A DNA stretch of 64,000 bases. Origin: Aquilaria yunnanensis (lineage: Eukaryota > Streptophyta > Magnoliopsida > Malvales > Thymelaeaceae). Position numbers and translations under genes: made by a program. The stretch spans positions 40,966,492 to 41,030,491 of the forward strand of contig CM077600.1 in NCBI GenBank assembly GCA_039654915.1. Direction: 5' to 3'. Numbering within the stretch: the first letter of the stretch is position 1; each line of letters starts with the position of its first letter. The notes beneath the pieces were generated by a model. It was given only the letters and a program-made list of their open reading frames with translations. It had not been told where the DNA came from and ran no database searches. Shown piece after piece: positions 11,463 to 22,114 of this stretch.

Positions 11463-13242
11463 TCTATATATTCTAAAGAATGAATGGATTTTACTGTTCA
11501 TCTACAGTAGATGAATAGTACATAATCTTTTTTTGGGGGCTTTTATCTTCTTTTTTTTTTGCCCTTTTTTTGGATGCGATTTGCTCTTTTATTAATTTGA
11601 TATTCTTTTAGCAAGGCGCTCATTTTTTTTAGGGCCAATGTTGTAATTTTTTCAGTTTTAAGTCTGTTTCACATTTATTTCAGTAAAAAGACAGTTTCAA
11701 TTCCTAATTTTCTAAGTTTTTCATTTTAGTCCCCGAGTTACATCGTGTTACATTTTGGTTCCTACATTTTATAACTATTTAATTAGATATTCTATTTGCT
11801 CTTTTGATCCCTAAACTTTTTTTTTGTTTTATGTACTATCTTCTAAAGTAAGACATTGGTGATCATAATTTATTTATTTTTTAGTTAAACCATTTTTTAT
11901 CTTTATTAAGTTAATTATTTCTCTCTTTGTATTTATAAAACAAAAAAAACTAGGGTTGTATTTAAAAAAAACATCACCAGGCTAAAAGTAGGCAAATTAT
12001 AATAATTAATGTAAATACATCTTCATTTAGCTATTCTGTGTATTTACAATTATCTATACTTGAATTTTTTTAATGTCAAAGTATGTCTTGTCTTTTTATA
12101 CTGTTCTATCAATGACTTGCATTATTACACGGGTCTCCACATATCTTACTTACTTTTAGAAGAGACCAGTGTTTGTACTATTAATCTATGGTGAATTTCA
12201 TTGTACATTAACAATACCTTTTTTCTTTTCCTTTTCTTGGATGCTATTAACTCATTTTTTCAATTTGATCCCCTTTTCATGTTTCAGTCTATTTCATGTT
12301 TTGTTTTGGTTAAAAGTCGATTTCAATCCCTAAATTTTCACTTTTTCTGAAGTTAATCTCCAAGTTCTGTCCGTGTTCCATTTTGGTCCCCAAATTTAAT
12401 AAATATTGAAGTAGATTTTTTTTATTTGCTGTCTTGGTCACCAAACTATTTTTATTGTTTTTTATATCCTATATTTTAAACCAAGACATTAGTCACCATA
12501 ATTTATTTATTTTTTTGTTAAATCATTTTTTAAATTTATTAAATCAATTATTAAACCTTTAATATATAAAATTTTTCCAGTTTTTATCTTGGTCCAAACT
12601 TTTTTTTTATTATCTTTCTTTATTATTGCTTTCTGAAATGAAATTTTAATCATTATAATTTGCTTATTTTTTACTATTGTTCTGGTTGATTTGGCTTAAG
12701 TCAATTTTTTTTATTTTCTTTTTATTTTTATTAATTTAATAGTTAAACCATTAATTCATTGATATAAGTTAAATATAGTTTTATATTTTAATCATTTTTT
12801 TCATTATTGATGATTGAATTTTGCTGCATAAATTATTTACTTTAAGGTCTATAGTTCACTAAAATAATTTGGTTAATAATTGCTTAAATTTGAAGCAAAA
12901 TTTTCTAGATAATTTTTTTTATATTAAAAATTAGAGTTTAAATTAATAGGAGATAAAAAATTTTAGTAAATTATTTTTTAATAACAAATAAAATATGTAT
13001 AGACTCAAAGCACACACAATTTTTTGTATCATAGTATTATATTTTAATCATAATTAATCATTTTAATGATAATAATATAATATAAAGAGAACTCAATTCA
13101 AAATTAAAATAAAGTAAAATTTTAGTTGATTAATGTGAATTTGTGGGTGAAAATTTTGTAATTACTTATAATAAAAATTTATTTTATTGTAAAATTTATC
13201 GAATTAAGTCCCCGCAATAACGTGCGGGTCATTAAAACCTTG
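11463..13242 (+). mobile_element. Candidate non-autonomous Helitron
   Basis: The left end starts TCTATATATTCTAAAG after an A. The right end has a 6-bp GC hairpin (CCCGCA, 6-nt loop, TGCGGG; 13211-13228) followed 10 nt later by CTTG and then a T. This resembles plant Helitrons: 5' TC, a 3' hairpin, a CTRR-like terminus, A/T insertion site and no TSD. CTTG is off consensus. The interior is AT-rich and non-coding, with two diverged ~350-bp direct copies (about 11560-11930 and 12230-12560). No Rep/helicase is present. The call is inference from structure. Confidence 0.45.
11560..12560. repeat. Two diverged direct copies of a ~350-bp unit
   Basis: The stretches at about 11560-11930 and 12230-12560 share the same order of blocks, for example GACATTGGTGATCATAATTT versus GACATTAGTCACCATAATTT, and both carry TCAATTCC/TCAATCCC and TTTTGGTYCC blocks. 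A weaker third copy may follow at 12570-12680. The copies differ widely, so the duplication is old. Confidence 0.6.
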
Positions 13243-13279
13243 TTAGTTACTAATTACTCTATAGCCGAGCCAAGTAGTA

Positions 13280-13513
13280 CTTCCTCCGTCTCAAAACTTT
13301 TAATCCATTTATTTTTTGCAATTAATTTAAGATTTTTTATTTTCAAAATTTTAATATATAAATAAAAATTATTTATATATGAATGGTAAATCAAGATATG
13401 TAGTTTTTAAATATATATATTTTAATTTTTTTCTAACAAACAATAATATAAATAAATTCAAGTCAAAATACAACAAAAAATCAAATGAAGCAAAAGTTTT
13501 GTAACGGATGGAG
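13280..13513. mobile_element. Stowaway-type MITE (family A)
   Basis: A 234-bp element whose ends are CTTCCTCCGTCTCAAAAC on the left and CTCCATCCGTTACAAAAC for the reverse-complemented right end, the Tc1/mariner Stowaway pattern. TA dinucleotides flank both ends (13278-13279, 13514-13515). The AT-rich core is shared with a fragment in intron 2 of the cytochrome c gene (about 43330-43506). Confidence 0.85.
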
Positions 13514-13515
13514 TA

Positions 13516-15088
13516 GCTTAATTAGGAGAAATTCTTTCAAAATTTGTCTCTTTATTTACAAATTCAAACTAAGACCTTACCCAAGGGATGGTGAATTCCT
13601 CGTCAATCAACCTCACATGTGTTTAATTTTCTTTTTCTATGAATTATGAAACGCATAAGAAGAAATATGGAACCTTAATTATACATAATTTTGCTCCCTT
13701 AACAACTACAATTTGGTACTTATTGAATTTAAATACTTCCATTGAGGTAACATTTCAAGTTCTCCTGGTGCTAATATAAGTTGGATGCAATTTACGTATT
13801 TATTTTTTAAAAAAAGTTGTTTGTCACAATATTATTGTACCTTTCTACTGTCTGTTAATTTGCTTCCCTATTTTAATAAGATAGAAGTTAGAATAAACAT
13901 ACTAGAGCTAGTTTCCATCAAATGAACTCGAATATCTTTCTCTTAAGAATGTAATTCCACACACATGCACATTTTGCATGAATACCTTTAACCTGAAATA
14001 CATAATCATAATAAAAAGTCATTATAAAAAGACATATGGCAGTAGCATTAAAAAATTGTATAGAAATGACAGTATTTCACTCAATAATTTTAAAATATGT
14101 CAATTGTTATCTGTACATTTTTGTAGACATGTAGAAACTAGAGAATTATTTTTTAATTTCACATTTATGATGTGATTTATGGGTTGCATTTCATATGTAA
14201 GATTGTAATTCAACAAAAAAAAATACTGCGTTATTTTTCATGAAACACTAATTTATGATTAGCTCATTTTTTCCAAATTTAGAGGCATCATTTTTGCTGT
14301 TTTGGTTAAGACTTAAGACACGAAGAACACATCAACTCTTGAAATTCAACTAACTTGAGGTGGGGGAGCTCCTTTTTCATCAATTTTAGTTTTACTGTGC
14401 ATTTTGTGCATTATCGTTATAGAAAATGATTATTTACAGCAATTGTCAGTTTATTAAGATCTTGTACTTTAGAAGTCTAAAATATTATTTTTAAGATTAT
14501 TTTTTTTTGTAAAAAGTAAGTATTTTTTAATTAATTTTGTAGCTTAACTGACCTAGGAAATTAATAAAAAATATTACAAAAACAATTTTTGGACTTCTTA
14601 TAATATATAAGTTTTGAAAAATTGATGATTTTAACATATAACTACTTTGTATAAGAATAATGCATTATAAATATTAAAATTAATATAAAACGACCTTTTC
14701 CTAGATTTCAAACGATTGGCTAACTTGAAGCTAAACTCCAACTCCAAAGCTTGATATCCCACATCACATTGGTCCGACGGCCATAATCGAGCCCGACGCC
14801 GCGCTGGCTCAAGGGTATGGTATATTTGTACCAAAAAAACTACAATACAACGTTTATAGCTGAGTGGGCAATAAAGGAACATTGGTGCTTATCGGCTCCC
14901 AAGAACAAACTTCAGTGAAAATATGGCTATTTCTGGTAAACAAAAGAAATCATGGATAATTTCACTCACCTGGAATTAGAGGAACGCCATCGTCTGCTAT
15001 CCGTTAAACTTAAAACCCTACGCGCAGGGTACAGACCAGAGCTCCAAATTTGACCTCTCATTCCCTTGAACACCCCATACTCTTCATC
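13516..15088. other. Intergenic, 5' flank of the first PPR gene
   Basis: AT-rich up to about 14700; the last 350 bp are GC-richer and probably hold the promoter and leader of the PPR gene (GCGCAGGGTACAGACC just before it). No coding frame or element ends supported. Confidence 0.4.
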
Positions 15089-17131
15089 ATGGAGCTTTCG
15101 CTCCATCTCCGCTCACCCTTCCCGAATCTTTACGACAAAAGAAGCAATAAAGGCCATGAATTCTTCCAAGAAAAAGCCTCAACCGTAATTTCTCAAAATC
15201 TCCGCCGGAGAAGACTCGAATCCATCTCCAAAAATCGTCGACCATTTCGCCAGAAGGACGCTTTCCCGTCGTCACTACCACTCCACACGAAGAACCCATC
15301 AGCCATTTACAAGGACATTAAGAGATTCGCCAGGAGCAACAAGCTCAAGGAAGCTCTCACCATCCTCGACTACTTGGACCAACAGGGCATCCCTGTAAAT
15401 GCCACCACATTCTCTGCTCTTCTCGCCGCCTGCATTCGAAACAAGTCATTAGAAGGCGGACGACAAGTTCACGTGCATATTAGGATTAATGGGCTCGAGA
15501 AAAATGACTTCTTGCGGACAAAGCTTGTCCACATGTACACCTCCTGCGGCTCCATTGAGGACGCACAGAAGGTGTTTGACGAATGTTCTAGCTCGAGCGT
15601 GTACCCATGGAACGCGTTGCTTAGAGGCGCCGTTATATCGGGTAAGAAGCAGTATCGTGACGTGCTTTCTACGTTCTCAGAAATGAGGGAATTAGGAGTC
15701 GATTTGAATGTGTACAGTTTTTCTAGTATCATCAAGAGTCTGGCTGGCGCCTCAGCGCTTAGGCAAGGGTTGAAGGTCCATGCCCTTTTGGTTAAAAATG
15801 GATTGGTAGATAATGTGATGCTCAGGACTGGTCTGATTGATATGTACTTCAAATGTGGCAAAGTTAAACATGCACGCCGTGTGTTCGAGGAAATTGATGG
15901 TAGAGATACGGTTGTGTGGGGGGCGATGGTTGCTGGTTTTTCTCATAACAGACTGAGATGGGAAGCTTTGGATTATGCCAGGTGGATGATAGATGAGGGG
16001 TTGTATCCCAATTCTGTTTTGCTTACGACGATTCTTCCCGTTATTGGGGAAGTTCGGGCTCTGAAACAGGGTAAGGAGGTTCATGCTTATGCGGTGAAAA
16101 CCGGAAATTACTTGAAGCAGCTGCCTATTCAATCTGGTTTGGTTGATATGTATTCCAAATGTGGCAACCTGGAGCTAGCACGAAAAGTTTTTTATGGTTC
16201 AGCAGAGAGGAATGCTATCTCTTGGACTTCTTTGATGTCAGGATATGTTTCAAATGGGAGGCTGGAACAGGCTCTGAGGTCAGTTGTCTGGATGCAGCAG
16301 GAAGGCTGTAGACCCGATGTTGTGACGATTGCGACTGTTCTTCCAGTTTGTGCAAAGATGAAGGCTTTGAATCATGGGAAAGAGATTCATGCTTATGCCG
16401 TCAAGCACTGTTTCCTGCCTAATCTATCTATTATTACATCTCTCATGATGATGTACTCTAAGTGTGGCGTTTTGTGGTATTCAGTTAAGCTGTTTAACAG
16501 TCTGGAACGAAAGAACGTGGTGGCTTGGACAGCCATGATGGATTCGTACACGGAGAATGGTTACTTCCATGAAGCACTCGATGTATTTAGATCAATGAAC
16601 CTGTCTGTACATCGGCCTGATTCTGTCACAATAGCAAGGATTTCGAGTGTTTGCTCTGAATTAAAAGCTTTGAAGCTCGGAAAGGAGATTCATGCATACC
16701 TTCTGAAGAGGAAGTTTGAGTCAATCCCTTTTGTTGCTTCAGAGATGATCAGAATGTATGGTAATTGTGGACAGATTCATAGGGCACAGTCAGTGTTTGA
16801 TGCAGTAGCGGTCAAGGGTTCTATGGTCTGGACAGCCATGATAGAGGCATATGGATATAATGATCTCTGGAGGGATGCAATGCGCAGTTTTAACAAAATG
16901 AAATCTGATGGTTGTAAACCAACCCAGTTCACTTTTAACGTGGCCTTGTCGATTTGCAATCAAGCTGGATGGGTGGAAGAAGCTTGCAGGATTCTCAGTT
17001 TAATGTCCCAAAGATACGGCCTTAAGGCATCTGAAGAACATTACTCCATGGTAATTGAACTTCTGACTCGTTCTGGTCACGTAGTTGAGGCCCAAAGGCT
17101 AATGGAAAAGAGAACTTTGATACCATCATAA
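15089..17131 (+). CDS. Pentatricopeptide repeat protein, likely chloroplast (At1g71460-like)
   Basis: Intronless 680-aa frame. PPR proteins bind organelle RNA in a sequence-specific way and act in editing, splicing, stability or translation. The N-terminal ~80 residues are basic and Ser-rich, as in a plastid targeting peptide. From about residue 90 on, tandem PPR motifs repeat, with recurring HAYAVK / LVDMYSKCG and AISWTSLMSGYVSNGR blocks typical of PLS-type arrays. No E, E+ or DYW extension is seen; the protein ends soon after the last repeat (VEAQRLMEKRTLIPS). The length and layout recall the protein annotated At1g71460, chloroplastic, in Arabidopsis. The frame is open back to a TTG at 15050, but the first ATG is at 15089 (MELSLHLRS), which I use. 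Confidence 0.93.
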   Translation: MELSLHLRSPFPNLYDKRSNKGHEFFQEKASTVISQNLRRRRLESISKNRRPFRQKDAFPSSLPLHTKNPSAIYKDIKRFARSNKLKEALTILDYLDQQGIPVNATTFSALLAACIRNKSLEGGRQVHVHIRINGLEKNDFLRTKLVHMYTSCGSIEDAQKVFDECSSSSVYPWNALLRGAVISGKKQYRDVLSTFSEMRELGVDLNVYSFSSIIKSLAGASALRQGLKVHALLVKNGLVDNVMLRTGLIDMYFKCGKVKHARRVFEEIDGRDTVVWGAMVAGFSHNRLRWEALDYARWMIDEGLYPNSVLLTTILPVIGEVRALKQGKEVHAYAVKTGNYLKQLPIQSGLVDMYSKCGNLELARKVFYGSAERNAISWTSLMSGYVSNGRLEQALRSVVWMQQEGCRPDVVTIATVLPVCAKMKALNHGKEIHAYAVKHCFLPNLSIITSLMMMYSKCGVLWYSVKLFNSLERKNVVAWTAMMDSYTENGYFHEALDVFRSMNLSVHRPDSVTIARISSVCSELKALKLGKEIHAYLLKRKFESIPFVASEMIRMYGNCGQIHRAQSVFDAVAVKGSMVWTAMIEAYGYNDLWRDAMRSFNKMKSDGCKPTQFTFNVALSICNQAGWVEEACRILSLMSQRYGLKASEEHYSMVIELLTRSGHVVEAQRLMEKRTLIPS

Positions 17132-18726
17132 AAGAACAGTAAAAAATAATTCTCCCATTCTGATGTCATTACATCCTTATGCATTCAGAAACAGCTACAC
17201 ACAACAATTTGTACAGAACTTTCTATTGTAGATTACATGGTAATGACTTGCTAAACAGTTTAAATTTGATTGCTTCCGGCATAAAACCTTGCATTCCAAT
17301 CATCCTGTACCACATCATTTACTAGGAAAAGCTTCTGCAGTTTCTTTCTTTTTTTTTTTTTTTTTTGTTTTCTCTTTTTTATGTGTTTAGATTTTTCTTG
17401 GGAGACATGAGTTCTGCTGCATGTGTCAAAATCTTCGGATATAACTCCATAAGCTTCACTTGAAAGAGATTCATTTAAGGACTGTATTTCTTTTTGGCGT
17501 GAATTTATTATTTTACACGGTTGTTGTGTCACACACACACTACTCTGGTGATGCCTTGAACAAATGAGCACCGGCTTATGTGCTGACATCTGGCAGCTGG
17601 GATCACACCGGAGCCACGTCCGGTCCTCAGCTTCTTTCAGTTGCTGTCTTTTTGGTCAAATTAGGAGATTCATTTCATGTAACCTAGCTGGTTCCCTCTT
17701 TTTGTTGTTTTTTTCTTTCCTTTCTCTTTTGGGGGCTATTTTAAACTATTTTTTAGACTTTAATAATTAATATTATATTTAGAACGATTCAATTTAATCC
17801 CTCGAATTCCTCTACCCTCATAATATGCGTGTTTTTATCTCCTTTGCCCCTTCCTCTCTTCCAATGAAGCGACACTATTCGATATAAAATATTCTTGAAA
17901 TGGTGTGAGCTTTTTTTTTTTTTTGGTTTATCTCGACACGACTTTTGAATCTTGGCACCTTGTCTTTTTCAATTGTAATGACGTATTTAGTGATACATTG
18001 TCCTGGCCCTCTAAGATGCTTACCAAAATACATATTTGTTGCATGAAAAGATAGATTATAACTCACCATTTCACTATTGAAATGTAGGAGTTCCACTTTG
18101 GTGATGAAGCAAGAGCAAGGGTCACTAAAGTAAATTACATTATTAGTGTACCTGAAGTCGTCTTATTTTCAATATTAATAACTCACAAATACATTGAATC
18201 CAAACTTTCATGGATGTAAAAACTTAATTGTCCTTTCTTCGGAAGATTTTAAAAAAACACAGATAAACACAGTGGGTGGCAAAAACAAATTTCTTCATCC
18301 ACTGAATAAAATGCTCATGATTATTGCACAATTTGTAGAAGGATGCTTTTTAAAGAACTTGGTTTAAACCACACCAACCATGTAAGCTACTAGCTTTTAT
18401 AAATTATACTAGTACATAATTTTAAAATTTTGTAGACATGGTTGAAAAGGACATCAATCTTGTACGCGTTACAAGCAATACGACACACGTCGCCATGTAC
18501 CCGAAACCTGAAATATAAATGGCTTTGACAAAGGCTTCAATGCCGATTTCGTTGTACTCTACTGAGGATTCATTTCAGCTGGCTTGGTTCACAGCTGGAA
18601 CACAAACAATCTGTAGACCAATCGTCATGCTTGGTGCCTAGAAATGAAAGTTTTACTACCACACACTACTAGTCTTGACTTGACTCTTGAGTGAGTCGGC
18701 GAGCGAAGAACGAAAGCTAGGGATTG
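17132..18726. other. Intergenic between PPR gene and Pack-MULE
   Basis: Probably holds the 3' UTR of the PPR gene (first ~150 bp), then AT-rich DNA with poly-T runs at about 17347-17367 and 17909-17924. No coding frame, TSD or inverted repeat was recognised. Confidence 0.4.
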
Positions 18727-19056
18727 ATTCATAAAAGGGTAAATTTTATTTAAGGTCCCTAATTTTATCACGTTATCCTAAATGGGTCCCTAACTTTCAT
18801 TTTATCCTCTTAAAGTCTCCAACCTCTCTGTTTCTGTCTCAATCACGATCATTCCGTCATTTTTATGGTTAACTTTGATAGAATTTTTATGACAAATGCC
18901 AACATTAGTCTTACATTTTTTTATTCTCATTCAAATAACCCTCAAGCTAATAAATTTATCACTACAACCATCATCTCCCTCTTTCTTCCTCCCTCACCAT
19001 GGGTGCTTCCTCCCTCAAGCTCCGATTGATTTCTTGCTACCGGCAGCCGGACGAAA

Positions 19057-19500
19057 ATGGGTGCTATTTGTGACTGTATCAACCGCACAACTCCGGGCTT
19101 CTGCTTCCACCCAAATGACAAACAGCTCATCAACCACCTGAAGAACAAGTTGCTCGGACTCAAACCTCGCGGCTGAGAAATAGCCAAGGCCGCCAACCTG
19201 AGCAAGTGGAATCCACCAGCATTGTCTGGTAATCATCATTCAGCAAATTCTCTAAGAAAATAGTGTTTTAGTATTTTCTTTGATTTCTTGTTTTTCTTTT
19301 TCTTGGGGCTTTAGCCTTTTTGAGCAATGGAACAAGTGTTGATCATGAGGATGTTGATTCCTGGTATTTTTATTGGACGCCGGTTTACAAGAAGAACAGC
19401 AAAGGGCGGGTTTTGGAAGCCAATGGGAAAGTCCAGCCGGTCTGGGCGAGAAGAATTAGAGAGAAGATTGGTGAGAGGAGGACTCTGGTCTTTTATTTGG
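19057..19500 (+). pseudogene. NAC-domain gene fragment, copy 1 (captured)
   Basis: The first exon-like part (19057-19228) starts at an ATG and encodes MGAICDCINRTTPGFCFHPN followed by LINHLKNKLLGLKPRG, i.e. the PPGFRFHPTDEEL block (subdomain A) of NAC transcription factors, then a TGA. An intron with GTAATC donor and TTTAG acceptor (19229-19314) is kept. The second part (19315-19500) corresponds to subdomains C/D but is frame-broken. It ends at a GTACGTG donor-like site. It cannot make a NAC protein. Intron retention shows capture at the DNA level, not from mRNA. Confidence 0.8.
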
Positions 19501-19589
19501 GTACGTGTCTCCCCCTTTCTTCCTCCCTCACCATGGGTGCTTCCTCCCTCAAGCACCGATTGATTTCTCGCTACCGGCGGCCGAACAAC

Positions 19590-20050
19590 AATTGGTGCTT
19601 TTTGCGACTGTATTAATTGCACAACTCTGAGCTTCTACTTCCACCCAAACGACGAACAGCTCATCAACCATCTGAAGAACAAGTTGCTCGGACTTGAACC
19701 TCGCAGCCGAGAAATAGCCGAGGTCACCGACCTGAGCAAGTGGGATCCACCGGCATTGTCTGGTAATCATCATTCAGCGAATTCTCTAAGAAAATAGTGT
19801 TTTAGTATTTTCTTTGATTTCTTGTTTTTCTTTTTCTTGGGGCTTTAGCCTTTTTGAGCAGTGGAACAAGTGTTGATCATGAGGATGTTGATTCCTGGTA
19901 TGTTTATTGGACGCCGGTTTACAAGAAGAACAACACTAGCAGAACGACGAAGGGCTGGTTTTGGAAGCCAACAGGAAAGGTCCGGCCGGTCTGGGCGAGA
20001 AAAACCAAAGACAAGATTGGTGAGAGGAAGACTCTGGACTTTTATTTGGG
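19590..20050 (+). pseudogene. NAC-domain gene fragment, copy 2 (captured)
   Basis: Same layout as copy 1, 534 bp downstream. The initiating ATG has become ATT, but the reading frame of the first part is otherwise clean: FYFHPNDEQLINHLKNKLLG then LEPRSREIAEVTDLSKWDPP. The second part keeps TTKGWFWKPTGKVRPVWARK and GERKTLDFYLG, matching NAC subdomain D (KATGKD...KTLVFY). So copy 1 has a start codon but an early stop, while copy 2 has the better frame and no start. Confidence 0.8.
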
Positions 20051-20307
20051 TACGTGTGAGATGATTGTTGTAGTGATAAATTTATTAGCTTAAGGGTTAT
20101 TTAAGTGGGAATAAAAAAATATAAGATCAATGTTGGCATTTGTCACAAAAATTTTGTCAAAATTAACCATAAAAATGACGAAACGAGTAGAATTAAGATA
20201 GAAATAGGGAGATTAAGGACTTTATGAGGACAAAATGAATGTTAGAGACCCGTTTAGGACAACGCGATAAGGTTAGGGGCCATAAATGGATTTACCAATT
20301 AATAAAA

Positions 20308-20702
20308 TGACGGTGTCACAAGTCGTAGGATCTAAAAGCTGACCTCGGAAAAGATTCATTCACCAACCTCCTCCTTTTATCCATCTCCGGATCACTGGGC
20401 CCCTCCCTCAGGTTCTGCCCACTCAACCCTCATGCCGCGTTTTCAACAGTAGTCTGTTTTCTAATCCTACTCACTTCTATTCCTGCTGCCTCCCCTGATT
20501 TTTCTTTTCCTTATCACACTAATGTAAATATGTCTTAATGCCATTGGAGATTTTCCTTTTCTTTATGCTTTATGAAGCTGCTTGGGAGCTCACTTCGCCC
20601 TACGACTGCATAAATACCAGTGCCTGGACTCCTCTACCTCTCCCCGACCCTCAACAGCTTTAGTCCACTAGAAAGAAACACACACACATATTACCTGCTT
20701 GC
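20308..20702 (+). promoter_or_regulatory. Putative promoter and leader of the ERF gene
   Basis: The 395 bp between the Pack-MULE and the ERF start codon include a TATA-like GCATAAATACC at about 20609-20619, about 90 bp upstream of the ATG. Transcription would begin shortly after. The nearby Pack-MULE replaces whatever lay further upstream. Confidence 0.4.
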
Positions 20703-21245
20703 ATGGAAAGCAACAATGTTATGGGTGGATGTAGTAGAACCAAAGTTGGCGAATCCTCTAGTTACAGAGGAGTGCGCAAGAGGAAGTGGGGGAAGTGGGT
20801 CTCCGAAATCCGGGAGCCCGGGAAAAAGAACAGGATTTGGTTAGGGAGTTTCGAGACGCCGGAGATGGCCGCGGCGGCTTACGATGTGGCAGCGTTTCAC
20901 TTCCGCGGGCACGAAGCCCACTTGAATTTCCCCGAGCTTGTAAGTAGCCTTCCCAAGCCGCTGACCTGTCACTCTGATGACATCCGATTGGCCGCTCAGC
21001 GGGCAGCCCTTAGCGTGAGAGCCAGCACTCCAGCCCCGGACGGTGGCTACTCCAGCACGAGCCACGGCCCAGTAACGGTCACACTGTCACCGACCCAAAT
21101 TCAGGCCATCAACGAATCGCCCATGGACTCCCCAACCATGTGGATGGCAACCATGATGTTCTGCAACGGTGAGGGGAACAAATGGGACGATATTATTGAT
21201 ATGCAAAGCGATAGCCTTTGGGACTGTCATAATTATTATTATTAG
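20703..21245 (+). CDS. AP2/ERF transcription factor, DREB type
   Basis: Intronless, 180 aa. One AP2/ERF DNA-binding domain spans about residues 20-78: [59 protein letters not shown]. The WVSEIREP stretch has Val at the DREB diagnostic position and Glu five residues later, so it groups with DREB rather than classical ERF proteins and likely binds DRE/CRT-type elements in the nucleus. The tail after the domain includes [20 protein letters not shown], common in this group, and an acidic, Trp-containing end ([16 protein letters not shown]) that could activate transcription. No EAR repression motif is seen. Such small intronless factors usually act in abiotic stress or developmental responses; the exact orthologue is not identified. 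Confidence 0.93.
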   Translation: MESNNVMGGCSRTKVGESSSYRGVRKRKWGKWVSEIREPGKKNRIWLGSFETPEMAAAAYDVAAFHFRGHEAHLNFPELVSSLPKPLTCHSDDIRLAAQRAALSVRASTPAPDGGYSSTSHGPVTVTLSPTQIQAINESPMDSPTMWMATMMFCNGEGNKWDDIIDMQSDSLWDCHNYYY

Positions 21246-22114
21246 GTAAGCCTTGCACTTTCACATGGGCAGTAGATATAATAACACATTCAACATCGAC
21301 CATCACAATAAGCCTGGTCTAAGTTCATGATTTTGTGTCATATTGGTGAATTGAGAAATTATTCGAGAAACAAAAAAAAAACAGGTATTGGAAATTAAAT
21401 TGATCGAATAATTTCTCAACCTCGCTAATATATATGAGGTAGAGACAGGGTTGAAACCATGGCTAACATTGAGTTCTAGATTAGCAGTTAAGGAAGTCTA
21501 ATATGTTTAGAGTGTCTGCTCCCGTTAGAATAACATACTTGGTTGGCATGGTAAAGCAGTTTTTCTTTCTACCAGGCAGGGTTTGGGTGATATGTTCAGC
21601 AACCAGAAGCTTTTCTTTCATAAGACTTTAACTTTTGGATGGAATATCGTCCATAAGGATATTGGCGATTGTCTTCTGAGACACTAGTTTTAGTTCGAGG
21701 TCCAGGACAATTATATTTTCCGTGCGAGTGGTGTGATTTGTCATCTCTTTTTTTTTTTTTTATGTGACATTAATGTAAGCAAACCTTTGAAGCACTGTAA
21801 TCCTAATTATATGTTTTTCCTCACCGTTTAGAATTACACTGTTATTTGTGATTAGTCTCTGTCATATGTGTTCTCTTTTGCGCATCCCATTCTTATCCAA
21901 GTTACCACTCAACATTCGTTTTTTTTTTCAAAAAAAAAAAAAAAAGAAAAGGTGAATGCACGCACAAGAGTTCGGTTCATATGAGCTTAGAAGCTTTACC
22001 AGCTGAGAGAAGTCGATACAAGTCTCATATAAGCCTGCTGAGCATTTCAAGAACAAAAATTGAACTAGAACTCAATGTAAAAGAGGCTGATCATCTATCA
22101 TGTATCCAAGGAAA
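21246..22114. other. Intergenic, ERF 3' flank
   Basis: Between two convergent genes: presumably 3' UTRs of the ERF gene (plus) and the RRM gene (minus). Poly-T and poly-A tracts at about 21747 and 21921-21945. No other feature. Confidence 0.4.

Larger units (their letters stand above)
18737..20297 (+). mobile_element. Pack-MULE carrying tandem NAC-domain fragments
   Basis: Long terminal inverted repeats of about 240 bp (18737-18977 and 20058-20297) face each other; both read GGTAAATYYYATTTA near the outer end and share long blocks such as GACAAATGCCAACATT. A 10-bp TSD flanks the element: ATTCATAAAA (18727-18736) and ATTAATAAAA (20298-20307), 9 of 10 matching. Long TIRs with a 9-10-bp TSD mark a Mutator-like element. 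There is no transposase. The cargo is two direct copies, 534 bp apart, of a NAC gene fragment with its intron. It lies between the PPR and ERF genes, ending about 405 bp before the ERF start codon. Confidence 0.88.
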
